DNA from: Humisphaera borealis | Lineage (GTDB): Bacteria; Planctomycetota; Phycisphaerae; Tepidisphaerales; Tepidisphaeraceae | DNA length: 64,000 nt | Reading direction: 5' to 3' | Assembly (NCBI RefSeq): GCF_015169395.1 | Contig: NZ_CP063458.1 | Span: 3,410,001-3,474,000, forward strand | Made by a program: the position numbers and the translations under genes | Notes under the pieces: model-generated | Database searches by the model: none | What the model saw: the letters and a program-made list of their open reading frames with translations, nothing else | Told to the model about the DNA's origin: nothing | Shown here: positions 16,705 to 25,646 of the stretch, piece after piece | Position numbering within the stretch: position 1 is the first letter of the stretch | Layout of the letters: every line of letters begins with the position of its first letter

Positions 16705-19700
16705 GTGTTCGGTAAGATTCGTCGTCGTGGTTCCAGTTCTGCCCCCACACCCGCCAGCATCTGCAGCATCGAACCGCTGGAAGATCGCGTTCTGTATGCG
16801 CTGGCGAAGACAGCCGGCGGATCGGGCTACAGCGGTACGCTCTCCACGAACACCGCGATCAAGAAGCAGCAATTGATCTCCGACCCGGACGAGCCGATCG
16901 CCGGTTCCACCAGCGTGCAGTACAACCCGGCGCTGGTTCACCTTTCGGGCGCGATCCCCGGACCGGGCTACAACAATTCGTACTTTAAGGCCGTCGTAGA
17001 AGTCTCCGTCAAAACCAAGTGCTGCGGGCATGACGACGACGATGATCGCCGTCGCAACTCCCGGCACAGGCACAACGACAGCTGCTACACCTACAAGAAG
17101 ATGCTGCAGCCGCTGACCAGCTTTCTTACCACTCCGTGGGGGACCGAAACCGGGTATGCCCAGGTCAGCTACAAGCTCACCGGCACTGCAGGCCAGATTG
17201 CTCCGCCGTCGGGCTATAACATCCAGGACGAGGGTGGCGTCAGCGGCGTTGATACGCACGCGTTCTTCTTCGACGTCAAGACCACCGTTCCGGCCAATGC
17301 GGTGATGGACTATCAGATCTTCGCGGCCGTCCAGAACACCTTCTCGAACAACACCCAGGACTTCCTCCAGACCGCCGACGGGACGATCCTCGGCCCGAAC
17401 GATCTGACGCCCGCCTTCGTCTCGACCCAGACGGCACCCACGATCACCACTACCGGCGGACCGTACTCGATCTCCGAAGGTTCCGGCGTCACTCTGTCGG
17501 CGACTGCGACCGACGTTGAGACTCCCGGCTCGCTCACGTACGCGTGGGACCTCAACGGCGACAGCGTTACCGATGTCACCGGGGCCAACCCCACGCTTTC
17601 GGCATCGGCACTCGCCGCCCTGGGTCTGGGCGATGGTCCGCTGGTCAAGACGGTGACCCTCACCGTCAGCGACGGCCAGAAGGACTCGACCGCCACCACG
17701 ACGCTGACCATTGGCAATGCCAAGCCGACGGCGGGTGTGACATCAACCGCCGGCTCGGTGGTTGCCCCGGCCGGCGCAACGTTGACCGCGACCGATCCCT
17801 CGGCCGCCGATCAGGCCGCCGGGTTTACCTTCCTCGTCGATTGGGGTGACGGCACCGATCCCGAACTGATCGCCGCATCGGCCAACAACGGCAGCGGAAC
17901 CAACGCGACCCACCAGTATGCCCTGGGCGGCACTTACACCGTGACCGCGCTGGCCACCGACAAAGACGGCGGCCTCAGCGACGTGGCATCAACCACCGTC
18001 ACGGTCGCCAATGAAGCGCCGACCGTCAGCAACAACGGCGGCCCCTACTCGATCTCTGAAGGCGACGGCATCACGCTCCTGGCCTCGGCCAACGACGCCG
18101 AAACACCGGGGTCCCTGACCTATGCCTGGGACATCAACGGCGACGACGTCACCGACGCAACCGGTGCCAATCCCACGCTGTCGGCGGCAGCCCTTGCGAC
18201 GCTGGGCCTCGGCGACGGTCCGACGAACAAAGCCGTCACCCTCAAGGTGAGCGACGGGCAGAACACGGTCACGTCAACCACGACGCTTGCCGTGAACAAC
18301 GTCGCCCCGACTGCCGGCGCGACCGCGACGCCTGGCACCATCATCGCCCCCGCCGGACTTTCCCTGACCGCTTCTGACGCGGCGGCGGCGGACAACCTGG
18401 CCGGGTTTACGTTCCAGATCGACTGGGGCGACGGCTCACCCCTCGAGACGATCGCCGCCAGCGGCGGCAACGGCAGCGGCACCAATGCCAGCCATCAATA
18501 CAACCTGAGCGGCACCTTCACCGCTTCCGTGACGGCGACCGACAAGGACGGCGGCACCAGCCTGCCCGTCACCGCATCCGTGCTCGTCGTGAATACCGCG
18601 CCCACGATCACCTCCGATGGCGGCGCATATTCGATCTCCGAAGGTGCCGGCGTCACCCTCCTGGCGGCGGCGACCGATCTGGAGACCCCCGGGTCGCTGA
18701 ACTACTTGTGGGATCTCAACGGCGACCTCGTGATTGATGCGACCGGCGCCAACCCGACCCTCTCCGCAGCGGCACTGGCAACGCTGGGGTTGGGCGACGG
18801 CCCGACCACCAAGGCGGTCCGCCTGACGGTCAGCGACGGCGAGAATGTTGTCACCTCCGACACCACCATCACCGTCAACAACGTCGCCCCCACGGCTGGC
18901 GCGAGCGCGACGAGCGGCTCGTTGTCGACGCCGGTCGTCCTGTCGCTGACCGCGACCGATGCCTCGCTCGCCGACCGTGCCGCGGGCTTCAAGTTCCTGA
19001 TCGACTGGGGTGATGGCACCCCCGTCCAGACCGTGCTCGCGAGTGCCAACAACGGCAGCGGCATCAACGTCGCCCACGCTTATGCCCTCATCGGCCCGTT
19101 CACGGTCAGCGTGACAGCGGTCGACAAGGACGGTGCCAGCAGCACGCCGACGACCACCGAGACCGGGGTCTCCGGTGCCCAGCTGCGCCCCGATCCGTCC
19201 AACCCTTCAGTCAACGCCCTGTTCGTCTACGGCACCAACGGCAACGACAACATCAGCTTCTCGCAGTCGCGGTACTCGACGATCGTCTACATGAACGGCC
19301 AATCCCTCGGCTCATTCAACAACTTCTGCCGCATCATTGCCCGTTCCATCGGTGGCAACGACTGCATCAGCATGAGCTACTGCGCTTCGACGCCGATCGT
19401 CTTCTACGGCGGCGACGGAAACGACAGGCTCATTTCCGGCAACACCAATGGCATCATGGACGGCGGTGCCGGCGACGATTACCTCGACGCTGGCAACGGC
19501 AAGGACCTGCTCATCGGCGGGCTGGGCGCCGATACGCTTTATGGCGGCAACTGTGACGACATCATGGTCGCCGGGCGAACCAGCTTCGACGCCGGCACCG
19601 ACGACGACATCCGCGCCGTGACCAAGCTGCTCAACGAGTGGATGGGTTCGCAGTCCTACGAAACCAAGATCAGCCGTCTGACCGGCGTCACGACCGGCGG

Positions 19701-19869
19701 CCTCAACGGCACCATACTGCTGAAGCCGGGCGTCACCGTCTTCGACGATGGCGTGGTGGATAAGGTCTACGGCGGCAGGGGCCGCGACTGGTTCCTGGTG
19801 AATCGCACGGGCGGCGGCGTCCTTGATATCGTCGACCTGGCCAACAACGAGACCGTCACCGACCTGTAA
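16705..19869 (+). CDS. Secreted LEDR-motif protein with three tandem PKD-pair units and RTX-like repeats
   Basis: A 1054-residue paralogue of the preceding gene. The GTG at 16705 follows aaggag. LEDRVLYAL lies at residues 25-33. The shared N-terminal domain carries an insert at residues ~105-128 (CCGH, five Asp, RRRNSRHRH, then Cys) absent from the paralogue, which looks like a metal-binding or disulfide loop. Then three copies of a 194-residue two-PKD unit follow (units begin GGPYSISEG, GGPYSISEG, GGAYSISEG). The C-terminal part has RTX-like repeats (GGDGNDRLISG, GGAGDDYLDAG, GGLGADTLYGG). It is probably an extracellular adhesive or matrix protein. Its relation to the first gene indicates local duplication followed by expansion of the repeat unit. 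Confidence 0.8.
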   Translation: MFGKIRRRGSSSAPTPASICSIEPLEDRVLYALAKTAGGSGYSGTLSTNTAIKKQQLISDPDEPIAGSTSVQYNPALVHLSGAIPGPGYNNSYFKAVVEVSVKTKCCGHDDDDDRRRNSRHRHNDSCYTYKKMLQPLTSFLTTPWGTETGYAQVSYKLTGTAGQIAPPSGYNIQDEGGVSGVDTHAFFFDVKTTVPANAVMDYQIFAAVQNTFSNNTQDFLQTADGTILGPNDLTPAFVSTQTAPTITTTGGPYSISEGSGVTLSATATDVETPGSLTYAWDLNGDSVTDVTGANPTLSASALAALGLGDGPLVKTVTLTVSDGQKDSTATTTLTIGNAKPTAGVTSTAGSVVAPAGATLTATDPSAADQAAGFTFLVDWGDGTDPELIAASANNGSGTNATHQYALGGTYTVTALATDKDGGLSDVASTTVTVANEAPTVSNNGGPYSISEGDGITLLASANDAETPGSLTYAWDINGDDVTDATGANPTLSAAALATLGLGDGPTNKAVTLKVSDGQNTVTSTTTLAVNNVAPTAGATATPGTIIAPAGLSLTASDAAAADNLAGFTFQIDWGDGSPLETIAASGGNGSGTNASHQYNLSGTFTASVTATDKDGGTSLPVTASVLVVNTAPTITSDGGAYSISEGAGVTLLAAATDLETPGSLNYLWDLNGDLVIDATGANPTLSAAALATLGLGDGPTTKAVRLTVSDGENVVTSDTTITVNNVAPTAGASATSGSLSTPVVLSLTATDASLADRAAGFKFLIDWGDGTPVQTVLASANNGSGINVAHAYALIGPFTVSVTAVDKDGASSTPTTTETGVSGAQLRPDPSNPSVNALFVYGTNGNDNISFSQSRYSTIVYMNGQSLGSFNNFCRIIARSIGGNDCISMSYCASTPIVFYGGDGNDRLISGNTNGIMDGGAGDDYLDAGNGKDLLIGGLGADTLYGGNCDDIMVAGRTSFDAGTDDDIRAVTKLLNEWMGSQSYETKISRLTGVTTGGLNGTILLKPGVTVFDDGVVDKVYGGRGRDWFLVNRTGGGVLDIVDLANNETVTDL
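17455..19200 (+). repeat. Three tandem 582-bp coding repeats
   Basis: The unit-initial ggcgg(a/c)cc(g/c)tactcg-type sequence recurs at 17455, 18037 and 18619, a period of exactly 582 bases both times (194 codons). Each unit encodes two PKD-type modules. Confidence 0.75.
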
Positions 19870-19901
19870 CCGGCGGCCGATACTTGTCTGACGTTCAAAA
19901 C

Positions 19902-19943
19902 CCGGGATTGCGGAGCGAACACTCCGCAATCCCGGCTTCTTTT
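19902..19943 (+). terminator. Strong Rho-independent terminator
   Basis: A perfect 14-bp stem (19902-19915 with 19922-19935), a six-base loop, then cttctttt. It lies 32 bases after the second LEDR-motif gene. Confidence 0.9.
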
Positions 19944-20082
19944 GGGGCCGCAAGTTTCCAGAATTGATCTTCTGACAGTCCGGCGAGCACGCACTTTTTA
20001 TCGGACGCAATCAAGCTTCCCGACCGCTTCGGCCGATGATGCCTCTCGAATCGTGCTGTTTTCCCGTGCCCGGAGCGATGTT

Positions 20083-20685
20083 ATGTCAGTCACCGTGGAT
20101 CATGAGAGTCTTGCCGCCGAATCCCTGGGACTGACGACCATTGGCCATGTCCTCTCGCATCTGCAGCGCGACAACCGCCTGGTGATCAACCTGCTGATCG
20201 ACGGGCAGAAGCCGGATCTCGGCCGCTTGGGGCAGATCCGTGCCGCGCCGCTGGACGGACACACCTTGTTCATTGAAACCGCCGAACCACAGGAAATCGC
20301 GCTCGAAGTTCTCGGTGAGGTCGATGCCCAGTTGGAAGACGGCGACCGACTGAAAGACGAGGCGGTTGACCTGCTTCAGCAGAACAATCCCGCGGCGGCG
20401 ATGGAGCGTCTCAGCGGTTGCTTCACCATCTGGAATGCCGCCAGGGAATCGATCCAGAAGACGACGCAGCTTCTTCGCATCGACGTGGAGAAAATCGAAG
20501 TGGGCGGCCGATCGCTCGGTGATCTGCTCGTGGACTTCACCGACCAGCTCCGGCAGATCAAGGCATCTCTCGAAGGACGAGACTTCGTCTCGCTCGCCGA
20601 CATCCTTCAGTATGAGATGACGCAAACCACCACGCACTGGCGGGAGGCCGTTGCGTACGTCCGCCGGGCTGCCGGCGGCGAGTGA
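20083..20685 (+). CDS. Hypothetical helical cytoplasmic protein
   Basis: A 200-residue acidic protein. The ATG at 20083 is preceded by ggag with seven-base spacing, which decides the start over longer in-frame options. There is no signal peptide or membrane segment. The N-terminal ~85 residues (LTTIGHVLSHLQRDNRLVI, then GRLGQIRAAPLDGHTLFIE) are alpha/beta. The remainder is helical (LKDEAVDLLQQNNPAAAMERL, then LLVDFTDQLRQIKASL) and reminiscent of four-helix-bundle chaperones such as FliS/FliT, but similarity is only in kind. It is a single gene between terminators. Function unknown. Confidence 0.6.
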   Translation: MSVTVDHESLAAESLGLTTIGHVLSHLQRDNRLVINLLIDGQKPDLGRLGQIRAAPLDGHTLFIETAEPQEIALEVLGEVDAQLEDGDRLKDEAVDLLQQNNPAAAMERLSGCFTIWNAARESIQKTTQLLRIDVEKIEVGGRSLGDLLVDFTDQLRQIKASLEGRDFVSLADILQYEMTQTTTHWREAVAYVRRAAGGE

Positions 20686-20745
20686 ACGCAGGTCCTGAAG
20701 AAGGTTCTCTTCCCGTCTTTCCGACACCACCGCCTGAGAACGTAT

Positions 20746-22143
20746 CTACTGACCTTGCGCCGCCTTGGGGTCGAACTGGGGGTTAGCCGTCGGCATCTTC
20801 GCGCCTGTCTCCTTGAGATACGCTGACAGCACCGCATCAAGTTTCGCGGTCTGCTCGGGGTTCGCTTTGGCCAGATCGTTTTTCTCGTAAGGGTCGTCCT
20901 TGAGGTTGTAGAGCTCACGATGGCCGTCTTCGTAGAAACGGACCAGCTTCCAGTCCCCTTGCCGCAGGCTGGAGTTCGGCGTCGCGCCGCCGGGGTGATA
21001 GTGGGGGTAATGCCAGTAGATCGTGTCGCGGGCGAGCTTGCCGGACTGCTTCAGCACTGCCGCGAAACTCTCGCCGTCGCCGCTGGCGGCTTTGGGGGAT
21101 TTTGAGCCGGTCAGGTCGAGCAGCGTGTTGAAGAAGTCGTAGCTGATCACGGGCGTAGCGTCGGTGACGCCGGGCTTGATGACGCCGGTCCAGCGGACGA
21201 TCAGCGGCACGCGTGTGCCGCCTTCCCAAGGCGAACCCTTGCCGCCGCGAAGGGGTTCGTTGTTCGTCGGGCCCAAACCTTTGGCATTTCGCATCGACAG
21301 GCCGCCGTTGTCGGAGGTGAAGATGACGATCGTCTTCTCGGCCAGCTTCAGGTCGTCGAGCTTCTTCATCACCCGGCCGACGGATTGGTCGGTGCTGTCC
21401 ACCATCGCCGCGTACGCCGGGTTGTTCTGGCCGTCGACGGTGGTCTTGGCGGCGTACTTGCCCTCAAGGTCCTTCTTCGCCTGGATCGGCGTGTGCACCG
21501 AAAAATGAGGGAAGTAGAGGAAGAACGGCTTGTCCTTGTTCGTGTCGATGAACGTCTCGGCTTCGGTCGTCAGCCGGTCGGTCAGGTATTCGCCTTTGGG
21601 GCCTTCGGGAAGGGTGTCGATCTTGTAAGGCGCGAAGTAGCTCGGCGGCTGCCCCTTGTGGGTGCCGGCGATGTTGACGTCGAAGCCGTTCTTTTCGGGA
21701 TAGAACTCCGGCCCGCCGAGGTGCCACTTGCCGATCGACGCCGTCACATAGCCGTCGGCTTTGAGCGCCTCGGCGATGGTGACTTCCGAAAGCGCCAGTT
21801 CGTTGTGGATGTCGGCCCCATTCAGCGGCTTGCCCTTGGGACGCTGGCCGGGAATCCAGTCGGTGATGCCGAGCCGGGCCGGCGACTTGCCGGTGAGCAG
21901 GGCCGCGCGCGTCGGCGAACAGACACAGCACGCCGCGTAGGCCTGCGTAAACCGCATGCCTTGCGAGGCCAGCTTGTCGATCGCCGGCGTCTCGTAGTAC
22001 TTGCTGCCGTAGCAGCCGACGTCGCGCCAGCCCATGTCGTCGATCAGGAAGACAATGACGTTCGGCTTGGCGGGCGTCTGTGCCTGCGCGGCGGGCGCGA
22101 AGAACAAGAGCAAGGCGACAGCGAACCCGATGGTGGACCTCAT
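20746..22143 (-). CDS. Secreted Cys-type sulfatase
   Basis: A 465-residue arylsulfatase-family enzyme that hydrolyses sulfate esters, probably on sulfated polysaccharides. The ATG at 22143 follows a consensus aggagga and opens a signal peptide (MRSTIGFAVALLLFFAPAAQA). VIVFLIDDMGWRD supplies the metal-binding Asp pair (D35, D36). C75-SPTR-AALLTG is the sulfatase signature whose Cys is converted to formylglycine by FGE; no FGE gene is in this window. GKWHLGG and FTSDNGG are further conserved metal and active-site motifs. Length is normal for the family. Planctomycetes typically carry dozens of these. It is convergent with the helical protein at 20083. Confidence 0.92.
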   Translation of the reverse strand: MRSTIGFAVALLLFFAPAAQAQTPAKPNVIVFLIDDMGWRDVGCYGSKYYETPAIDKLASQGMRFTQAYAACCVCSPTRAALLTGKSPARLGITDWIPGQRPKGKPLNGADIHNELALSEVTIAEALKADGYVTASIGKWHLGGPEFYPEKNGFDVNIAGTHKGQPPSYFAPYKIDTLPEGPKGEYLTDRLTTEAETFIDTNKDKPFFLYFPHFSVHTPIQAKKDLEGKYAAKTTVDGQNNPAYAAMVDSTDQSVGRVMKKLDDLKLAEKTIVIFTSDNGGLSMRNAKGLGPTNNEPLRGGKGSPWEGGTRVPLIVRWTGVIKPGVTDATPVISYDFFNTLLDLTGSKSPKAASGDGESFAAVLKQSGKLARDTIYWHYPHYHPGGATPNSSLRQGDWKLVRFYEDGHRELYNLKDDPYEKNDLAKANPEQTAKLDAVLSAYLKETGAKMPTANPQFDPKAAQGQ

Positions 22144-22480
22144 GGCATTCCTCCTGTGACCGAAGAGAGCACGAAGGCGGATAGTTCGCTCTTTCCTTCG
22201 TGTGGCCTTCGTGACTTCGCGCCTTCGTGCTCTCGGCGGCTCAATCAAAAATGTCCTGGCCGGCCGGCCGACTTCACGCCTGGGACCAGGGCCGTTCACT
22301 CAAGGCAATCGACGCCACCGTCGGCGGGAAAGCCTCGCGCTTGTTTCGGTCCGCCGACGGTGGCGTCGATTGCCGAAACGAGCAACGGGTCTGGGGTTGC
22401 ATGGGTAGCCGACCGCGACCACGGCGGAACGCCGCAGAAAAGGTCTCGGCCGGCCGGACCAGGGACAATTGTGCGACCCG
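22144..22480. repeat. Intergenic region with cacgaagg array and perfect 24-bp inverted repeat
   Basis: Next to the sulfatase start, 22165-22234 holds inverted cacgaagg-type units (agagcacgaaggcg paired with cgccttcgtgctct). Further on, 22304-22327 and 22351-22374 are perfect 24-base reverse complements with a 23-base loop that can itself pair gaaa with tttc. No T-tract follows. No gene is supported here. Confidence 0.75.
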
Positions 22481-24148
22481 TCAACGCAGCGGCGGCGCGC
22501 CAATCGCGCCGCCGAGCCGCTGTGGGTCGAGATACCTTAACGCCATCATGTGCCGGCAGGGGCCGTTCTTGAGGCCATACCTGCGAAACCAGCCACAGAG
22601 ACACTTGCCGCGTTTCACGCGGCCGTCGAAGTCGACCAGCACCTCGACGTCGTGTCCCTGCAACAGCACGCCGACGCCCGGAATTTCCGTTCGCGAGTCG
22701 ATCTTCGTCCTGCCCGAGGCCAGCACTTCCCGCAGGCCGCGCATCTCGTCCGGCTCGGGCCCGACCTCGGCCTCGCCCAGCGGCTTGGGCATGATCTGCC
22801 GCCAGCGGTACACGCCGGCGTGCAGGTCGTAGATCACCTGCCCGGCGTTGGCGAGCTTCGACAGCGCGGCCCGCAGCGGCGGTCCTGCGCGGTCGACGCC
22901 TCGCTCGATCTCCGCCAGCGTTGCCGAGCGCGACTGCCGCAGATACTCGGCCGTCATGCCCACCAGATGCTGTGTGGCGACGCCGGACGACTGAAGCATC
23001 TCCAGTGCGCTGGCCCGCGTCCAGTCGTTGGCGGTCCAGCCGGAGAAGCCGAGCGTGAGGCGCATGTCGCCCATCTCGGCGACCCAGAAGTGCGGCAGAC
23101 CGTTGCCCAGCAGGTGGACCGTGAACCGATCGACCAGCGGCAGCAGCCGGGCCATCATCAGCAGTCGGCGGACGCCCCAGACGCGGATCGGCGCGACGGG
23201 CGGACCGTCATACACAGGGCCATAGGTTTCGATCTTCTGTTCCCACGGCTCCAGCACCAGCCGCGGGGCGAAGCCGGGGATCAATTCGAACCGCAGCGCC
23301 CGCGGGCTGGTGGCAGCCCGGTGACGTTTGTGCCAGGCAAGCAAGGCGTAGACGGCCTCGCGGCCGAGGGTGATACGCGTCGCCGGCAGGCCCATCGCGA
23401 CCTGCAACTGCATGAAGCCGCGGAGCCAGCTCGTCGGCAGGTCGATCTTCTCTTCGCGGTGCTCGCCGCCGCCGCCGGCGGTGGTCGATTCGAAGCCATG
23501 CGGATCGAGGCGGAAGCGCGTTTCGCGGTAGCTCCGCAGGGTCTGGAAGTGGTGGTAGAGGTCCCACGAATAATCGACGTTGGTCGTGCCGAACTGGATC
23601 TCGTCCGATCGGCCGAAGGCGGCTTCGCGATCGACGCTCAGGCAGCCGTAGCTGCTCTCGTCGCCGCTGAAGCATTCAAAGAGGCAGACATCGGGGGCGA
23701 CGGTAATGACGGGGTCATACGGCACGAGCTTGCGCCAAAGCTCCGGATCGGCCTGGCGGAGATGGCGGTCGTAGGCGTTGCGGGCGTTCCAGTATTTCTT
23801 GCGGGAGGCGTCAAACTGTTCCGCCAGAGCGTCGGGCAGTGGCTGGTTCTGCGCCTGCTTGAGGCGCTCATAGACCGCCGAGACGTTCTGGTGTCGAGCG
23901 CGTGCGGCGAGTTCCTGCTGGTTCTTCTTCCAGGCGATGTACCCCGATTTGTCCTTCTTCTTGAAACGCAGGTCGGAGATGACGACATCGTGCAGGGCGC
24001 TGATCGCTTCGCGAAAGCGGACGGGCTGGCGCAGCGGCGCGTCAAACGCGACCGGCTCGCGGGCCAGGTTCGGCGCGAACGCCAGCGTTTGCCCCGAGGC
24101 GGTCGGCACGACTGCGGAACGGAAGTTGTATTCGAGGGAAACGTTCAT
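22481..24148 (-). CDS. SWIM zinc-finger protein
   Basis: A 555-residue protein with a C-terminal SWIM zinc finger (CxC at C516/C518, then C531-R-H533). SWIM domains bind DNA or proteins and in bacteria often occur in proteins next to SNF2-type helicases, though none is adjacent here. The rest has no transmembrane segment. The middle (RITLGREAVYALLAWHKRH, LRFELIPGFAPRLVLEPWE) is alpha/beta and followed by a helical, winged-helix-like part (LAEIERGVDRAGPPLRAALSKL). The ATG at 24148 is the first start; the upstream sequence has only a weak gag. It is divergent from the metallophosphoesterase. Specific role unknown. Confidence 0.75.
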   Translation of the reverse strand: MNVSLEYNFRSAVVPTASGQTLAFAPNLAREPVAFDAPLRQPVRFREAISALHDVVISDLRFKKKDKSGYIAWKKNQQELAARARHQNVSAVYERLKQAQNQPLPDALAEQFDASRKKYWNARNAYDRHLRQADPELWRKLVPYDPVITVAPDVCLFECFSGDESSYGCLSVDREAAFGRSDEIQFGTTNVDYSWDLYHHFQTLRSYRETRFRLDPHGFESTTAGGGGEHREEKIDLPTSWLRGFMQLQVAMGLPATRITLGREAVYALLAWHKRHRAATSPRALRFELIPGFAPRLVLEPWEQKIETYGPVYDGPPVAPIRVWGVRRLLMMARLLPLVDRFTVHLLGNGLPHFWVAEMGDMRLTLGFSGWTANDWTRASALEMLQSSGVATQHLVGMTAEYLRQSRSATLAEIERGVDRAGPPLRAALSKLANAGQVIYDLHAGVYRWRQIMPKPLGEAEVGPEPDEMRGLREVLASGRTKIDSRTEIPGVGVLLQGHDVEVLVDFDGRVKRGKCLCGWFRRYGLKNGPCRHMMALRYLDPQRLGGAIGAPPLR

Positions 24149-24625
24149 TCGCTCGTCCGCAGCACGGGCTTACAGCCTGCGACTTCGGACACACACCCGA
24201 AGCCTGTGCCACGGGAGCATTGCAACGACGAATGGCCGACTGCGTCAAGGCGTCTCTTTCTGTTTGATGTTCCGGACCCCGCCATCGGCAAAATCCTTTT
24301 GGCGTTGTACTCGGACAGCCGGTAGTCTTTCGGAAGACCCTTTCGAATCCGAGCGCGGGTCGCTTTGGTGCCGGGCGTATCAAGCCCAATGTTGCCCAGT
24401 TTCAACACGAAGGGCACGAAGGCTCGAAGCACACGAAGAAAAAGACCAGTAAACACGACGGTCGGTTCACCCTACATCGACGCTTCTTCCTGTGCTTCGT
24501 GCCTTCGTGTTAAAGCCGAACACCCATGGGCCTGATTCGCGAGGCTGCGCCCGTCAAGCGACGCGCTCCGCTTGCCAAGCGAGGCCGGCGCGACTAACTC
24601 AGAAACACCTCTGCCGGAGAAAACG
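24149..24625. repeat. Divergent intergenic region with degenerate REP and cacgaagg array
   Basis: This 477-base gap has a degenerate REP-like pair near 24163-24213 (gcacgggcttacagcctgc and gaagcctgtgcc), weakly related to the REP in the helicase gene. It also has an inverted cacgaagg array: 24400-24443 reads tttcaacacgaagggcacg onward and 24485-24517 is its approximate reverse complement. Nothing else in it looks like a gene. Confidence 0.6.
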
Positions 24626-25534
24626 ATGCCGATTCAGCTGCCGCCAATCTCTCGACGACAATTCCTGGGTGCTTCGCTGGCCGCGCTGGCCGGCGGCGCG
24701 TTCATTGGTGATCTGCGGGCCGACGGTAAGCCGGTCGATCCGACCCGAGTCGCACTGTTTTCCGATACACACCTCGCCGCCGACGCCAAGGCCATCAGCC
24801 GGCAGGTCTGCATGTTGGAACACTTCGAGGCCGCCCGTGCGAGCATGCTCGCGATGCCCGCGCTCCCCGGGGCGATGCTGATCAACGGCGACTTGGCGTT
24901 GAACGCCGGCCTTCCCGGCGACTACGTAACCATCACCAACGGGCTCAAGCCGATCCGCGAAGCAGGCATCCCTGTCCACCTGCTGCTCGGCAATCACGAC
25001 GACCGCGACAACTTCTGGAAAGCGCTTCCCCCCGAAGACGCGAACAAGGCCGTCGAAGGCAAGCACCTGTCGATTCTGAAATCGAAACACGCCGACCTGA
25101 TCCTGCTCGACTCTCTTGAATTCGTGAACAAGACGCCCGGCCTGATCGGCGACGTTCAGCGTGCATGGCTCGCCAAGGCACTGGACGCACGGGCCGACCG
25201 TCCCTGCGTCGTCGTCGTCCATCACAACCCGACCGACCCGGCCAATTCGAAAGTGGCGGGAATCAAAGACACCGACGAGTTGATGAAAGTGCTTCTCCCG
25301 CGAAAGCAGGTCAAGGCGCTCGTGTTCGGCCACACGCACAAGTGGGTCAAGACCAGCATCGAAGGCATGCACCTGGTCAATCTGCCCCCGGTGGCGTACC
25401 CCTTCAAAGCGACCGATCCATCAGGCTGGGTGGACGGCATATTCACCGATAGCGGCGCAAAGCTCACCCTGCGCTGCGTAGGCCCCAGGAACCCCGCCGA
25501 CGGCGAGGTGTTCGATCTGAAGTGGCGGACCTAG
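24626..25534 (+). CDS. Tat-exported calcineurin-like metallophosphoesterase
   Basis: A 302-residue binuclear-metal phosphoesterase. The ATG at 24626 (ggag upstream) begins a twin-arginine signal (SRRQFLGASLAALAGG, RR at 10-11), so the folded enzyme is probably exported. All family motifs are present: DTH (47-49), GD (88-89), GNHD (122-125), HH (199-200) and GHTH (235-238). The substrate cannot be read from the sequence; relatives act on phosphodiesters, including cyclic nucleotides and glycerophosphodiesters. It is convergent with the glutathione peroxidase gene across a hairpin. Confidence 0.88.
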   Translation: MPIQLPPISRRQFLGASLAALAGGAFIGDLRADGKPVDPTRVALFSDTHLAADAKAISRQVCMLEHFEAARASMLAMPALPGAMLINGDLALNAGLPGDYVTITNGLKPIREAGIPVHLLLGNHDDRDNFWKALPPEDANKAVEGKHLSILKSKHADLILLDSLEFVNKTPGLIGDVQRAWLAKALDARADRPCVVVVHHNPTDPANSKVAGIKDTDELMKVLLPRKQVKALVFGHTHKWVKTSIEGMHLVNLPPVAYPFKATDPSGWVDGIFTDSGAKLTLRCVGPRNPADGEVFDLKWRT

Positions 25535-25581
25535 TTCAGCCGTCAGACGATTTTTCGCGTCCTCCGTCGTTGCAAAGCAAA

Positions 25582-25617
25582 GAGCCTGGAACACGCTCAG
25601 TCGCGCGTTCCAGGCTC
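25582..25617. terminator. Bidirectional hairpin between convergent genes
   Basis: A perfect 11-bp stem (25582-25592 with 25607-25617) lies in the 112-base convergent gap. No strong T-tract is present on either side, so termination efficiency is uncertain. Confidence 0.6.
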
Positions 25618-25646
25618 GATGTCGCTTTGGCAATGGCCTGCAGTAC

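Noticed and set aside
21385-22572. 395-residue plus-strand ORF
   Set aside because: It is antisense to the sulfatase and runs on through its upstream repeats.
22550-24325. 591-residue plus-strand ORF
   Set aside because: It runs antisense to the SWIM protein gene, has no family motif, and mirrors its codons.
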